Shown one piece after another: positions 39,101 through 46,796 of a stretch of 64,000 nt of DNA (position 1 is the first letter of the stretch; every line of letters begins with the position of its first letter). Location of the stretch: assembly GCF_007858185.1 (NCBI RefSeq), contig NZ_VFES01000007.1, positions 186,001 to 250,000 on the forward strand. Reading direction: 5' to 3'. The notes under the pieces were generated by a model, which did not search any database, was not told the DNA's origin, and was given only the letters and a program-made list of their open reading frames with translations. This DNA comes from Pseudomonas grimontii (lineage in GTDB: Bacteria; Pseudomonadota; Gammaproteobacteria; Pseudomonadales; Pseudomonadaceae). The translations under genes were made by a program, and so were the position numbers.

Positions 39101-39956
39101 GATCCGCTTGTTTGACGCAGCGGTGCAAGCGGTGGCGGCCCTGGATGAGCCGGACGACATGAACCCGCTGGCCGCCAAGGTGCGCAGTGAGCGCGCGGCG
39201 TTGCAGGCATCCGGCCTCGATGAAGAAGCGGCGGCAAAACAGGCCGGCTGGCGTATTTTCGGGGCCAAGCCGGGTGCCTATGGCGCGGGCGTGCAGGGCG
39301 CCATTGACGGGCGCCTGTGGCAAAGCCGCGAGGACTTGGCCGAGGTCTACCTGAACTGGGGCGGCTACGCCTATGGCGGTTCCGATGAAGGCACCGCCGC
39401 CCGCATGCAGTTCGCCCAGCGCCTGAGCCAGGTGCAGGCGGTGTTGCAGAACCAGGATAACCGCGAGCACGACCTGCTCGACTCCAACGACTACTACCAG
39501 TTCCAGGGCGGCATGCTCGCCGCCGTGGAAACCCTGAGCGGCGACAAGGCCGCCAGCTACCATGGCGACCACAGCCAGCCGGACCTGCCGAGGATTCGCA
39601 CCTTGAAGGAAGAGCTGAACCGGGTGATCCGTTCCCGCGCCGCCAACCCCAAGTGGATCGAAGGGGTGAAGCGCCATGGTTATAAAGGTGCGTTCGAAAT
39701 GGCCGCGACCGTGGACAATCTGTTCGCCTTCGATGCCACCACGGAGCTGATTGACGATCATCAATATGCATTGCTCGCCGACGCCTACCTCCTGGACCCC
39801 GATACCCGGGCCTTTGTGCAGCAGCACAACCCCGCGGCGCTGCGCGACATGACCGAACGCATGCTGGAGGCCCAGCAGCGAGGCCTGTGGCAGGAACCGG
39901 GGGCGTATCGCGAGGCGCTGGAAAACCTGTTGCTGGATATAGAAGAAGACAGTTAG
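36195..39956 (+). CDS. cobN: Cobaltochelatase large subunit CobN
   Basis: Inserts Co(II) into hydrogenobyrinic acid a,c-diamide with two AAA+ partner subunits. 1253 residues, full length. Conserved regions include HGGIGYWRYGIERL, GNGVGLDTPAA, HVGKHGNLEWLPGKG and the late DLAEVYLNWGGYAYGG. The partners here are of the magnesium-chelatase type (chlI/VWA genes downstream); no cobS or cobT is present in the window. Confidence 0.97.
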   Translation: MHLLRTQPGGFVADDNIADLGQTPAELVILCSGDSSLALLAEAAQQLPEDYPSLRLANPMQVQNHASVDLYVDEVLRHAKVILISLHGGIGYWRYGIERLVALAERGVTLILVPGDDRPDPELSGLSTVNAEQRDRLWHFLRQGGLGNALDFYRCLASAYLGRNYAWAEPQTLPRTAIYHPHKANPRLNDWQTDWHTDWPVAAVLFYRSHLQAANTGFIDVFCQRLQAAGLNPLPMAVASLKEPGCLTVVEDLLDEVGAAVILNTTGFAQSSPEAPHLRPFRRNIPVIQAICAQDNQPGWQASEQGLGPRDLAMHIALPELDGRIISRPISFKDLAWRSERSQSDVVCYRAAPERMDFVAELARRWVELARVPNADKRIALILANYPTRDGRIGNGVGLDTPAAALNILRALQAEGYPVPAQLPASGTALIHDLLGGVTNDLDSLDLRPCHQSLGLDDYEAMFKRLPEPNRQAVLARWGAPHNDPMFRDGRLMIAGLRLGLTFVGIQPARGYQVDASAVYHDPDLVPPHGYLAFYFWLRHTYGAHGVIHVGKHGNLEWLPGKGVGLSENCWPDALLGPLPNIYPFIVNDPGEGAQAKRRTQAVIIDHLMPPLTRAETYGPLRNLELLADEYYEAQLLDPRRARELQKDILQLVRETRIDQELELGGDVDAAVWLPRLDTYLCDLKESQIRDGLHIFGESPQGRLRIDTLLALLRIPRGDGRGPQSSLLRVLAKAFELGFDPLDCALAEPWTGRRPAVLQNIDTQLWRTAGDTRERLELYAARLIEQALEGPLEQLEEPGWEDVKAVIESLRIVVAPRLDACGPAEMRGLLDALGGRFVPAGPSGAPSRGRLDVLPTGRNFFTVDVRNLPTTTAWRIGFQSANLMLERHLQDHGDHLRQLGLSVWGTATMRTGGDDIAQAMALMGVRPVWATGSQRVDDFEILPISLLDRPRVDVTLRVSGFFRDAFANLIRLFDAAVQAVAALDEPDDMNPLAAKVRSERAALQASGLDEEAAAKQAGWRIFGAKPGAYGAGVQGAIDGRLWQSREDLAEVYLNWGGYAYGGSDEGTAARMQFAQRLSQVQAVLQNQDNREHDLLDSNDYYQFQGGMLAAVETLSGDKAASYHGDHSQPDLPRIRTLKEELNRVIRSRAANPKWIEGVKRHGYKGAFEMAATVDNLFAFDATTELIDDHQYALLADAYLLDPDTRAFVQQHNPAALRDMTERMLEAQQRGLWQEPGAYREALENLLLDIEEDS

Positions 39957-39969
39957 AGCACGAGATAGG

Positions 39970-40040
39970 GAGCAGTTTTGGCAAGTGGACTTGTTGTGGC
40001 AAGCCCGCTCGCCACAGCCACAAGAAGCCCGCTCATGACA
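39970..40040. repeat. Short degenerate REP-like palindrome
   Basis: TTGTGGCAAGCCCGCTCGCCACA and a partial second AAGCCCGCTCATGAC lie in the 123-base cobN-chlI gap. Probably a remnant of another REP class. Confidence 0.5.
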
Positions 40041-40079
40041 GGGTGATTACGTGTACAGCAGAATTTAAAGAGAGACCGG

Positions 40080-41078
40080 ATGACCGATATTCCCCATTTC
40101 CCGCTGTCCGCCGTGGTCGGCGCCGACGACCTGAAACTGGCGCTGTGCCTGACCGCCATCGACCCGAAGATCGGTGGCGTGCTGATTGAAGGCCCGCGCG
40201 GCATGGCCAAATCCACCCTGGCCCGTGGTCTGGCGGATCTGCTGGCCAGCGGGCAATTCGTCACCTTGCCGCTGGGCGCCACCGAAGAGCGTCTGGTCGG
40301 GACCCTGGACCTCGACGCCGCGCTGGGCGAAGGCCGCGCGCAGTTTTCCCCTGGCGTGCTGGCCAAGGCGGACGGTGGCGTGTTGTATGTGGATGAGGTC
40401 AACTTGTTGCCCGATCACCTGGTGGACCTGCTGTTGGATGTGGCAGCGAGTGGCACCAACCTGATCGAACGCGACGGCATCTCCCATCGCCATTCGGCGC
40501 GCTTTGTGCTGATCGGCACAATGAACCCGGAGGAGGGCGAGTTGCGCCCGCAACTGCTGGACCGTTTCGGTTTCAACGTGGCGCTGGGCGGGCAGACGGT
40601 GCCTGCCGAGCGCGGGCAGATCATTCGTCGTCGCCTGGATTTCGACAGTGACCCCGCCGCTTTCTGCACGCAGTGGGCCGAACAGCAGGCGGCGTTACGC
40701 GAACGCTGCACCCAGGCGCGGGCGCGGCTGGACAGTATCGAGCTGGATGATCAGGCCTTGGCGCAGATCACCGAGCGTTGCTTCGCCGCAGGGGTCGACG
40801 GTTTGCGTGCTGACCTGGTCTGGCTGCGCGGCGCCCGCGCCCATGCGGCGTGGCGGGGCGCGGATAAAATTGCCGAAGAAGACATCGAAGCAGTCGCGGA
40901 CTTTGCCTTGCGCCACCGTCGCCAGGAGCAATCCCCACCGGCCAGTCCACCCAATCAGGGGCAGGCGCCGAAACCCTCGGACACGTCGCCCGGCCAAGGC
41001 CAATGGGGCGATATGCCCGCACCGGCCCTGCCCACAGGCACGCGCCGAGATGTGCCCAGCTGGCCAAAAAAGCCCTAG
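40080..41078 (+). CDS. chlI: Chelatase AAA+ ATPase small subunit ChlI; 5' part of frameshifted ChlID
   Basis: AAA+ ATPase of the magnesium-chelatase I type that drives CobN. 332 residues. Walker A is GPRGMAKST near residue 39, Walker B is GVLYVDEVNLLPDHL near residue 102, sensor GTMNPEEGELRPQLLDRFG follows. The last 50 residues are a Pro/Gln-rich linker (QSPPASPPNQGQAPKPSD) of the sort found in ChlD medium subunits, not in plain ChlI. The frame ends PSWPKKP-stop directly after the slippery heptamer at 41066, so ending here or sliding to -1 gives two products. The full-length slip product is 551 residues. Confidence 0.93.
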   Translation: MTDIPHFPLSAVVGADDLKLALCLTAIDPKIGGVLIEGPRGMAKSTLARGLADLLASGQFVTLPLGATEERLVGTLDLDAALGEGRAQFSPGVLAKADGGVLYVDEVNLLPDHLVDLLLDVAASGTNLIERDGISHRHSARFVLIGTMNPEEGELRPQLLDRFGFNVALGGQTVPAERGQIIRRRLDFDSDPAAFCTQWAEQQAALRERCTQARARLDSIELDDQALAQITERCFAAGVDGLRADLVWLRGARAHAAWRGADKIAEEDIEAVADFALRHRRQEQSPPASPPNQGQAPKPSDTSPGQGQWGDMPAPALPTGTRRDVPSWPKKP

Positions 41079-41734
41079 GCATTCGCCCCCGACCTGACGC
41101 GGGGGCGGATGCCCGTCCCAAGGCGGGGCGACTGGACAACGGCAGGCAGGGCAAGGCGCGCAGTGCGCAGCAGGGTTCGATCAACTGGCCGGGCACCTTG
41201 CTTGGCGGTCGGCCGCACGCCCGTGAAGACCTGCGCTATCACCTGCGCAGCCGCTCGGCCCATGCGTTGTGGCTGGTGATTGTCGACGCGTCGGCCTCCA
41301 CTCGGCGGCACCAGGCGTTGAGCGATGCCAAGGGCTTGCTGGCGCAGCTGTTTGATGATGCTTACCGACAGCGCGCACGCATGGCATTGCTGACGGCCAG
41401 CGGGCAGTCGCCCAAATGGCAGGTGCAGGGGCTCAAGGCGGCGAAAAGCCTGGCGGGCTGGCTGGATCAGTTGGGCGCGGGCGGTGGTACGCCGTTGCTG
41501 GCGGCGCTGACCGAGGCCGGGCATTGGCTGGTGGCGCGACGCAAGCGTTATCCGGCTGAGCAGCAGCGCGTGCTGGTGATCACGGATGGGCGGCTCAAGG
41601 ACATCGCCGGATTGCCGTTATTGGCGTGTGCGGGGTTGCTGGTGGATATCGAGCGCGGGCCGATCAGGTTGGGGCGCGCCCAGGCGTTGGCGGCTGGGTT
41701 GCAGTTGGATTATCGGCATATCGATGAGTTGTAG
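41003..41734 (+). CDS. VWA domain of chelatase medium subunit, read by -1 frameshift from chlI
   Basis: The VWA (integrin-I) part of a ChlD-type chelatase subunit. Real protein sequence in this frame begins about 41072 (ALGIRPRPDAGADARPKAG), then INWPGTLLGGRPHAREDL and the MIDAS metal motif DASAST near the middle, with VITDGRL later. The frame is open back to ATG 41003, but its first 23 codons overlap chlI and read like a shadow of the linker (ARTGPAHRHAPRCAQ). An AAGG four bases before ATG 41003 leaves independent initiation possible. The best reading is a -1 fusion to chlI at 41066-41072. Confidence 0.88.
   Translation: MGRYARTGPAHRHAPRCAQLAKKALGIRPRPDAGADARPKAGRLDNGRQGKARSAQQGSINWPGTLLGGRPHAREDLRYHLRSRSAHALWLVIVDASASTRRHQALSDAKGLLAQLFDDAYRQRARMALLTASGQSPKWQVQGLKAAKSLAGWLDQLGAGGGTPLLAALTEAGHWLVARRKRYPAEQQRVLVITDGRLKDIAGLPLLACAGLLVDIERGPIRLGRAQALAAGLQLDYRHIDEL
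41066..41112 (+). promoter_or_regulatory. Programmed -1 ribosomal frameshift signal
   Basis: Slippery heptamer A_AAA_AAG at 41066-41072 in the chlI frame (CCA AAA AAG CCC TAG). After six bases a 13-bp stem begins: GCATTCGCCCCCG (41079-41091) pairs with CGGGGGCGGATGC (41100-41112), one G-U, loop of eight. The heptamer, spacing and stem match well-studied bacterial -1 sites such as dnaX. Confidence 0.88.
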
Positions 41735-41746
41735 TGCCGGTGCCGC

Positions 41747-41836
41747 CGCTATCGGGAGCAAGCCCCCTCCCACATTTTACCGAGTACACCCCTTTTGAAT
41801 GCGGTCAGTGTGGGAGGGGGCTTGCCCCCGATGAGG
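41747..41836. repeat. REP pair in opposite orientation (back-to-back)
   Basis: CTATCGGGAGCAAGCCCCCTCCCACA at 41749 and GTGTGGGAGGGGGCTTGC at 41809 are inverted in the reverse order compared with the other REPINs here: GTGGG ends face inward. Lies between the chelatase gene and the DUF1853 gene, which converge. Confidence 0.8.
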
Positions 41837-41856
41837 CCCTCAATACACCACACGAT

Positions 41857-42807
41857 CTATCCGCCAGCCCCCGGCACATTCGGCCAAAGATCCGCCACCA
41901 GGAACAACCGCTCGGCTTCCTCCCAGTCCTCGCCGTTCTGCAGCATGCGCACGAGCAACTGCGCGGGGGCCATCGGATCAAGGTCTGCCAGCCAGGCCTG
42001 CATCTGTTCTTCACTCCACACTTCATCCGCCGGGTAATGCGCCGGCGCCAGCCACGCATGCCGGGGTAACGGTTGCCAGCGGCCTGGCGCGCTGCCGCTG
42101 ACAAACGCCTGCCAATCCCGTTGATGCAACCAGCGCCCACGCAAATGCTGCGGATGGGCGCCGTGGGGCGATTCGGCCAGTCCAGGCCACGGATAGAGCA
42201 AATACCCGCCAAGCCATAGGTGCGCGTCAAACTGCTGAATATCCAGGGCCGCCAACACTTCACGGCTTTCCGCCCGCGCTGAAATCGGCAGTTGATGCTG
42301 GGCCAGGTGCGCCAGCTTGCGGTCCAGCCGATCATGGCAGCCTGGGCCCAGCCACTGCGCGGTGTCCTGGCCGTCGCCGTCCTGCGGGCCGAGATAGAGC
42401 TTGATCGCCAGTTCCAGGTGGTGCACGCCATCGCGGTCGCGCAGCAGCATGTCCAGCTCGCCCAGGGTGTGCCCGGCGCGGCGGATCGGCAGGTTGGCGG
42501 CGAGCAGTTCCACGCCCGGCGCATGCTGCACGGCGAACTGCCACAGACGCTCGTAGTACAAGCCCAGGCGCCGCGTGCGTGACAGGCTCAGCCAATGCTG
42601 CAAGACGCGGCTGTCCCGGTCGAGTGCGCGCAGCCAGTGTTCCAGGCGTTCGGGCGCCTGCACCCAGTCGCTGCCCGCCAGCGGGTGGCGCTGTGGCCAG
42701 GGCGTCTGCGCGAGCATCGGCGGGGCAAGCATCACCCACGCCAAGTCGCGCACCTCGGGGTGGCGCAGTTGGCGGGGCAGGTTGTGCAAATCCGGGAACA
42801 CAGTCAT
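41857..42807 (-). CDS. DUF1853 protein, possible PD-(D/E)XK fold
   Basis: 316 residues. The conserved DUF1853 stretches are [28 protein letters not shown] and [11 protein letters not shown] followed by [12 protein letters not shown]. The second pair looks like the D...ExK core of PD-(D/E)XK nuclease-like folds, with the spacing ELAIK in place of ExK, so catalysis is doubtful. C-terminal region W-rich. Divergent from nadK. Function unknown. Confidence 0.85.
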   Translation of the reverse strand: MTVFPDLHNLPRQLRHPEVRDLAWVMLAPPMLAQTPWPQRHPLAGSDWVQAPERLEHWLRALDRDSRVLQHWLSLSRTRRLGLYYERLWQFAVQHAPGVELLAANLPIRRAGHTLGELDMLLRDRDGVHHLELAIKLYLGPQDGDGQDTAQWLGPGCHDRLDRKLAHLAQHQLPISARAESREVLAALDIQQFDAHLWLGGYLLYPWPGLAESPHGAHPQHLRGRWLHQRDWQAFVSGSAPGRWQPLPRHAWLAPAHYPADEVWSEEQMQAWLADLDPMAPAQLLVRMLQNGEDWEEAERLFLVADLWPNVPGAGG

Positions 42808-42953
42808 GGTCCGAGCATAGCCTTTTAACCGTGGCGCAGGTGGCTGAGAACCGTTGTCATCAAGGCTTCACGGCGACAAAGGATTTTGCCTGACGCGGCC
42901 TTTCGCCCATAATCGTTTCTTTTTTGCCACACCCCCAATCCCGCAGGAGCCCC

Positions 42954-43844
42954 ATGGAGCAATTTCGCAATATCGGCATCATCGGTCGCCTGGGCAGTAC
43001 CCAGGTGTTGGACACCGTCCGCCGGCTGAAAAAATTCCTGCTGGAACGCCACCTGCATGTGATCCTCGAAGACACCATCGCCGAAATTCTCCCCGGCCAC
43101 GGCCTGCAAACTTCCTCGCGCAAGATGCTCGGCGAAGTCTGCGACATGGTCATCGTGGTCGGCGGCGACGGCAGCCTGCTCGGCGCGGCCCGGGCCCTGG
43201 CGCGGCATAACGTGCCGGTGCTGGGGATCAACCGCGGCAGCCTGGGATTTCTCACCGATATTCGCCCCGATGAGCTGGAAGTCGAAGTGGCCAAGGTGCT
43301 CGACGGCCATTACCTGGTGGAAAACCGCTTCCTGCTGCAGGCCGAAGTGCGCCGCCACGGCGAAGCCATCGGCCAGGGCGATGCGCTCAATGACGTGGTG
43401 CTGCACCCAGGCAAATCCACGCGGATGATCGAATTCGAGCTGTATATCGACGGCCAGTTCGTGTGCAGCCAGAAGGCCGACGGCCTGATCGTCGCCACGC
43501 CGACCGGCTCCACCGCCTACGCGCTGTCGGCCGGCGGCCCGATCATGCATCCCAAGCTCGATGCCATTGTGATCGTGCCGATGTACCCCCATATGTTGTC
43601 CAGCCGGCCGATTGTGGTCGATGGCAACAGTGAGCTGAAAATCGTGGTGTCCAAAGACATGCAGATCTACCCGCAAGTCTCCTGCGACGGGCAGAACCAT
43701 TTCACCTGCGCCCCCGGTGACACCATCACCGTGAGCAAGAAAGCACAGAAGTTGCGCTTGATCCACCCGCTGGACCACAACTACTACGAAGTGTGCCGCA
43801 CCAAGTTGGGCTGGGGCAGCCGCTTGGGGGGTGGAGGCGACTGA
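42954..43844 (+). CDS. nadK: NAD kinase
   Basis: Phosphorylates NAD to NADP in the cytoplasm. 296 residues from ATG 42954 with GCAGGAG upstream. The GGDG motif VGGDGSLLGAARAL near residue 70, NRGSLGFLTD, and TPTGSTAYALSAGGPI are all present. Its TGA overlaps the ATG of the next gene. Confidence 0.97.
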   Translation: MEQFRNIGIIGRLGSTQVLDTVRRLKKFLLERHLHVILEDTIAEILPGHGLQTSSRKMLGEVCDMVIVVGGDGSLLGAARALARHNVPVLGINRGSLGFLTDIRPDELEVEVAKVLDGHYLVENRFLLQAEVRRHGEAIGQGDALNDVVLHPGKSTRMIEFELYIDGQFVCSQKADGLIVATPTGSTAYALSAGGPIMHPKLDAIVIVPMYPHMLSSRPIVVDGNSELKIVVSKDMQIYPQVSCDGQNHFTCAPGDTITVSKKAQKLRLIHPLDHNYYEVCRTKLGWGSRLGGGGD

Positions 43845-44815
43845 TGCTCGATCCCGCGCGTAGCTACGACCTGATTGGTGACGTGCACGGTTGCGCTCAT
43901 ACCCTTGAGCACTTGCTCGAGCAGTTGGGCTACCACAAGCAGGCCGGCACCTGGCGCCATCCGTCGCGCATGGCGGTGTTCCTCGGCGACATCATCGACC
44001 GTGGCCCACGCATTCGTGAGGCGCTGCATATCGTCCACGACATGGCCGAAGCCGGCCAGGCGCTGTGCATCATGGGTAACCACGAGTTCAATGCCCTGGG
44101 CTGGGCCACGCCGGCGCCGCCGGGCAGTGGCAAGCAGTTCGTGCGTGAGCACACCCCACGGCATGAGCGCCTGATCCACGAAACCCTGACCCAGTTCGAG
44201 CACCACCCGGCCGACTGGCACGACTTCCTCGGCTGGTTCTACGACATGCCGCTGTTTGTCGACGCCGGGCGTTTCCGCGTAGTGCATGCGTGCTGGGACG
44301 ACGGCTTTATCCAGCCGCTGCGCGCGACGTTCCCGGATGGCTGCATCGACCAGCACTTCCTGCAGGCCGCCGCCGTGCCCGGCAGTTTTGCCTGCAACGC
44401 CTTCGACCGCCTGTTGCGCGGCACCGATATGCGCCTGCCGGACGGCCTGACGCTGACCGGTGGCGATGGCCTGACGCGCTCGTTCTTCCGCACCAAGTTC
44501 TGGGAAGACGACCCTAAGACCTACGGCGACATCGTATTCCAGCCCGACGCACTGCCGGAGCCGGTGGCGCGCACGCCATTGTCGCCCCATGAAAAAAACT
44601 CCCTGCTGCGCTACGGCGCCGACGAACCCTTGCTGTTCGTCGGCCATTACTGGCGCAGCGGCAAACCGGCGCCGATCCGCCCGAACCTGGCGTGCCTGGA
44701 CTACAGCGCGGTGCTGTATGGCAAGCTGGTGGCGTATCGGCTGGACCAGGAAACCCAACTGGATCCGCGTAAATTCGTATGGGTCGACGTTGAGCGACCC
44801 GAGGTGATTGTATGA
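43844..44815 (+). CDS. Metallophosphoesterase (calcineurin-like)
   Basis: 323 residues. The PPP-family metal motifs are in order: GDVHG near residue 11, GDIIDRG, GNHE, and a later GHYW. It resembles bacterial protein-phosphatase or Ap4A-hydrolase-like proteins, but the actual substrate is unknown. Coupled to nadK by a TGATG overlap with GGAGG upstream, and to the rhomboid gene by ATGA. Confidence 0.92.
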   Translation: MLDPARSYDLIGDVHGCAHTLEHLLEQLGYHKQAGTWRHPSRMAVFLGDIIDRGPRIREALHIVHDMAEAGQALCIMGNHEFNALGWATPAPPGSGKQFVREHTPRHERLIHETLTQFEHHPADWHDFLGWFYDMPLFVDAGRFRVVHACWDDGFIQPLRATFPDGCIDQHFLQAAAVPGSFACNAFDRLLRGTDMRLPDGLTLTGGDGLTRSFFRTKFWEDDPKTYGDIVFQPDALPEPVARTPLSPHEKNSLLRYGADEPLLFVGHYWRSGKPAPIRPNLACLDYSAVLYGKLVAYRLDQETQLDPRKFVWVDVERPEVIV

Positions 44816-45681
44816 GTGCCGTGCCTGTATTGCGCTTGCCATTGAGCGTCGACCTGGGCGGCTTCGTGAAGCTGCTGCAACGCATGCAAGTGCCCCATCG
44901 CGTCAGCGAGGAAGCCGGCGAGCAGGTGTTGTGGGTTCCCGAGACCATCAGCGACGACGTGCGCGTCTTGTACCAGCGCTTTCCCGCCGGCGATCCGGAC
45001 CAGCAACTGGATATTCCCGAACAGGCACCCGTCACGCGTCCAGGCTTCGTCCAGCAAGTGCGCCATAGCCCGGTAACGGCGCTGGTGTTGCTGGCGAGCA
45101 TCATTGTCGGCGCCGTGACCTTGCTCGGTGAAAACCTGCAAGCCATGAGCTGGCTGACCTTCCTGCCGTTCCGGGTGATGGGCGAGTACATCCAGTTCAC
45201 GCCGTTCGCCGAGATGCTGGCCTCGGGCCAATGGTGGCGGCTGGTCACGCCGATGCTGATCCACTTCGGTATCCTGCACCTGGCCATGAACGGCATGTGG
45301 TATTGGGAGCTGGGCCGGCGTATTGAAGTGCGCCAGGGCAGTATCAACCTGCTGGGCCTGACCCTGTTGTTCAGCCTGGTCTCCAACTACGCGCAATATG
45401 CGTACGGTGGCCCTGGCCTGTTCGGTGGCTTGTCCGGTGTGCTCTATGGCCTGCTCGGGCATTGCTGGATCTTTCAACTACTCTCGCCCAACCCGGCCTA
45501 TCGCTTGCCCCGTGGGGTGCTGGTGATGATGCTGGTGTGGCTGGTGCTCTGCCTGTCGGGGCTGGTCTCGATGATCGGTTTCGGCGAAATCGCCAACGCT
45601 GCCCATGTCGGCGGCCTGGCCATCGGTTGCCTTACCGGTTTGCTGGGCGGTTTGTATAACCGTCGCAAATCCTCTCTTTGA
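44812..45681 (+). CDS. Rhomboid family intramembrane serine protease
   Basis: 289 residues. An N-terminal cytosolic domain of about 70 residues (LPLSVDLGGFVKLLQRMQVPHRV) precedes six membrane segments. The catalytic serine is in GLSGVLYGLLGH and the catalytic His in AAHVGGLAIG; HLAMNGMWYWELG gives the oxyanion Asn. It resembles GlpG in layout. Substrates unknown. Confidence 0.93.
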   Translation: MSAVPVLRLPLSVDLGGFVKLLQRMQVPHRVSEEAGEQVLWVPETISDDVRVLYQRFPAGDPDQQLDIPEQAPVTRPGFVQQVRHSPVTALVLLASIIVGAVTLLGENLQAMSWLTFLPFRVMGEYIQFTPFAEMLASGQWWRLVTPMLIHFGILHLAMNGMWYWELGRRIEVRQGSINLLGLTLLFSLVSNYAQYAYGGPGLFGGLSGVLYGLLGHCWIFQLLSPNPAYRLPRGVLVMMLVWLVLCLSGLVSMIGFGEIANAAHVGGLAIGCLTGLLGGLYNRRKSSL

Positions 45682-45695
45682 TAAGGAAGAGCCTA

Positions 45696-45956
45696 ATGTC
45701 CTCTTTTGCTGAAATGATCGAAAACATCACCCCGGACATCTACGAGAGCCTCAAGCTCGCGGTGGAAATCGGCAAATGGTCCGATGGCCGCAAGCTCACC
45801 GCCGAGCAGCGTGAGCTGTCGCTGCAAGCCATGATCGCCTGGGAGATCCAGAACCTGCCGGAAGACCAGCGCACCGGCTACATGGGCCCGCAGGAATGCG
45901 AGTCGAAGTCGACCACCGTGCCGAACATCCTGTTCAAGTCGGATGCGCTCCATTGA
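45696..45956 (+). CDS. DUF1315 protein (YeaC family)
   Basis: 86 residues starting MSSFAEMIENITPDIYESLK, with AAGGAAGAG upstream of ATG 45696. The pattern KWSDGRKLTAEQRE and MIAWEIQNLP is typical of YeaC. Soluble, no known role. Its stop overlaps the likely TTG start of the next gene. Confidence 0.92.
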   Translation: MSSFAEMIENITPDIYESLKLAVEIGKWSDGRKLTAEQRELSLQAMIAWEIQNLPEDQRTGYMGPQECESKSTTVPNILFKSDALH

Positions 45957-46783
45957 TTGAAATCGGTCGCGGTGCAGTCAGCAAAATGTCGGCGCAACTT
46001 GGTGAGCCGACCGTTCAATACGCGTTTCGCCTGGGTGATACCGAGGTGCCGGTCAATCCGTTGATCGGCACCCATGTGCGCCTGGAGTACCTCGGCGCCA
46101 TCCATTGCAGCCATTGCGGCCGCAAGACCAAGACCAGCTTCAGCCAGGGCTATTGCTACCCGTGCATGACCAAACTGGCCCAGTGTGACCTGTGCATCAT
46201 GAGCCCCGAGCGTTGCCATTACGACGCCGGCACCTGCCGCGATCCAGGCTGGGGCGAGACATTCTGCATGACCGACCACGTGGTGTACCTGGCCAATTCG
46301 TCGGGGATCAAGGTCGGCATTACCCGTGCCACCCAATTGCCGACGCGTTGGCTGGACCAGGGCGCCAGCCAGGCGCTGCCGATCATGCGCGTGGCTACCC
46401 GCCAGCAGTCCGGCTTTGTCGAGGATGTGCTGCGCAGCCAAGTGGCGGACAAGACCAATTGGCGTGCGCTGCTCAAGGGCGACGCGGCGGCGGTGGACCT
46501 CAAGCAGGTGCGCGACGAGTTGTTCGCCTCTTGTGCCGATGGCCTGCTGCAATTGCAGGAACGCTTTGGCCTGCAGGCCATCCAACCGGTAACCGACATC
46601 GAACCGTTGGAAATCCGCTACCCGGTGGAGCAGTATCCGGCCAAGATCGTCAGTTTCAACCTGGACAAGAACCCGATTGCCGAAGGCACGCTGCTGGGGA
46701 TCAAGGGCCAATACCTGATCTTCGACACCGGCGTTATCAATATTCGTAAGTACACGGCCTACCAGCTCGCCGTGCATCAGTAG
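45953..46783 (+). CDS. DUF2797 protein with zinc-ribbon and GIY-YIG-like segment
   Basis: 276 residues if it starts at TTG 45953 (LIEIGRGAVSKMSAQLG), which overlaps the yeaC stop; ATG 45986 is the alternative. An ATG at 45896 would overlap yeaC by 61 bases. Cysteine pairs CSHCGRKTK, CYPCMTKLAQCDLC and later C residues suggest zinc binding. VYLANSSGIKVGITR resembles the GIY-YIG nuclease core. C-terminus ends in KYTAYQLAVHQ. Function unknown. It is 13 bases before pepN. Confidence 0.85.
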   Translation: MIEIGRGAVSKMSAQLGEPTVQYAFRLGDTEVPVNPLIGTHVRLEYLGAIHCSHCGRKTKTSFSQGYCYPCMTKLAQCDLCIMSPERCHYDAGTCRDPGWGETFCMTDHVVYLANSSGIKVGITRATQLPTRWLDQGASQALPIMRVATRQQSGFVEDVLRSQVADKTNWRALLKGDAAAVDLKQVRDELFASCADGLLQLQERFGLQAIQPVTDIEPLEIRYPVEQYPAKIVSFNLDKNPIAEGTLLGIKGQYLIFDTGVINIRKYTAYQLAVHQ

Positions 46784-46796
46784 AAGGATGCCACCC

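Noticed and set aside
45896..45952. ATG extension of the DUF2797 gene
   Set aside because: It overlaps the yeaC coding end and reads as a shadow of it.
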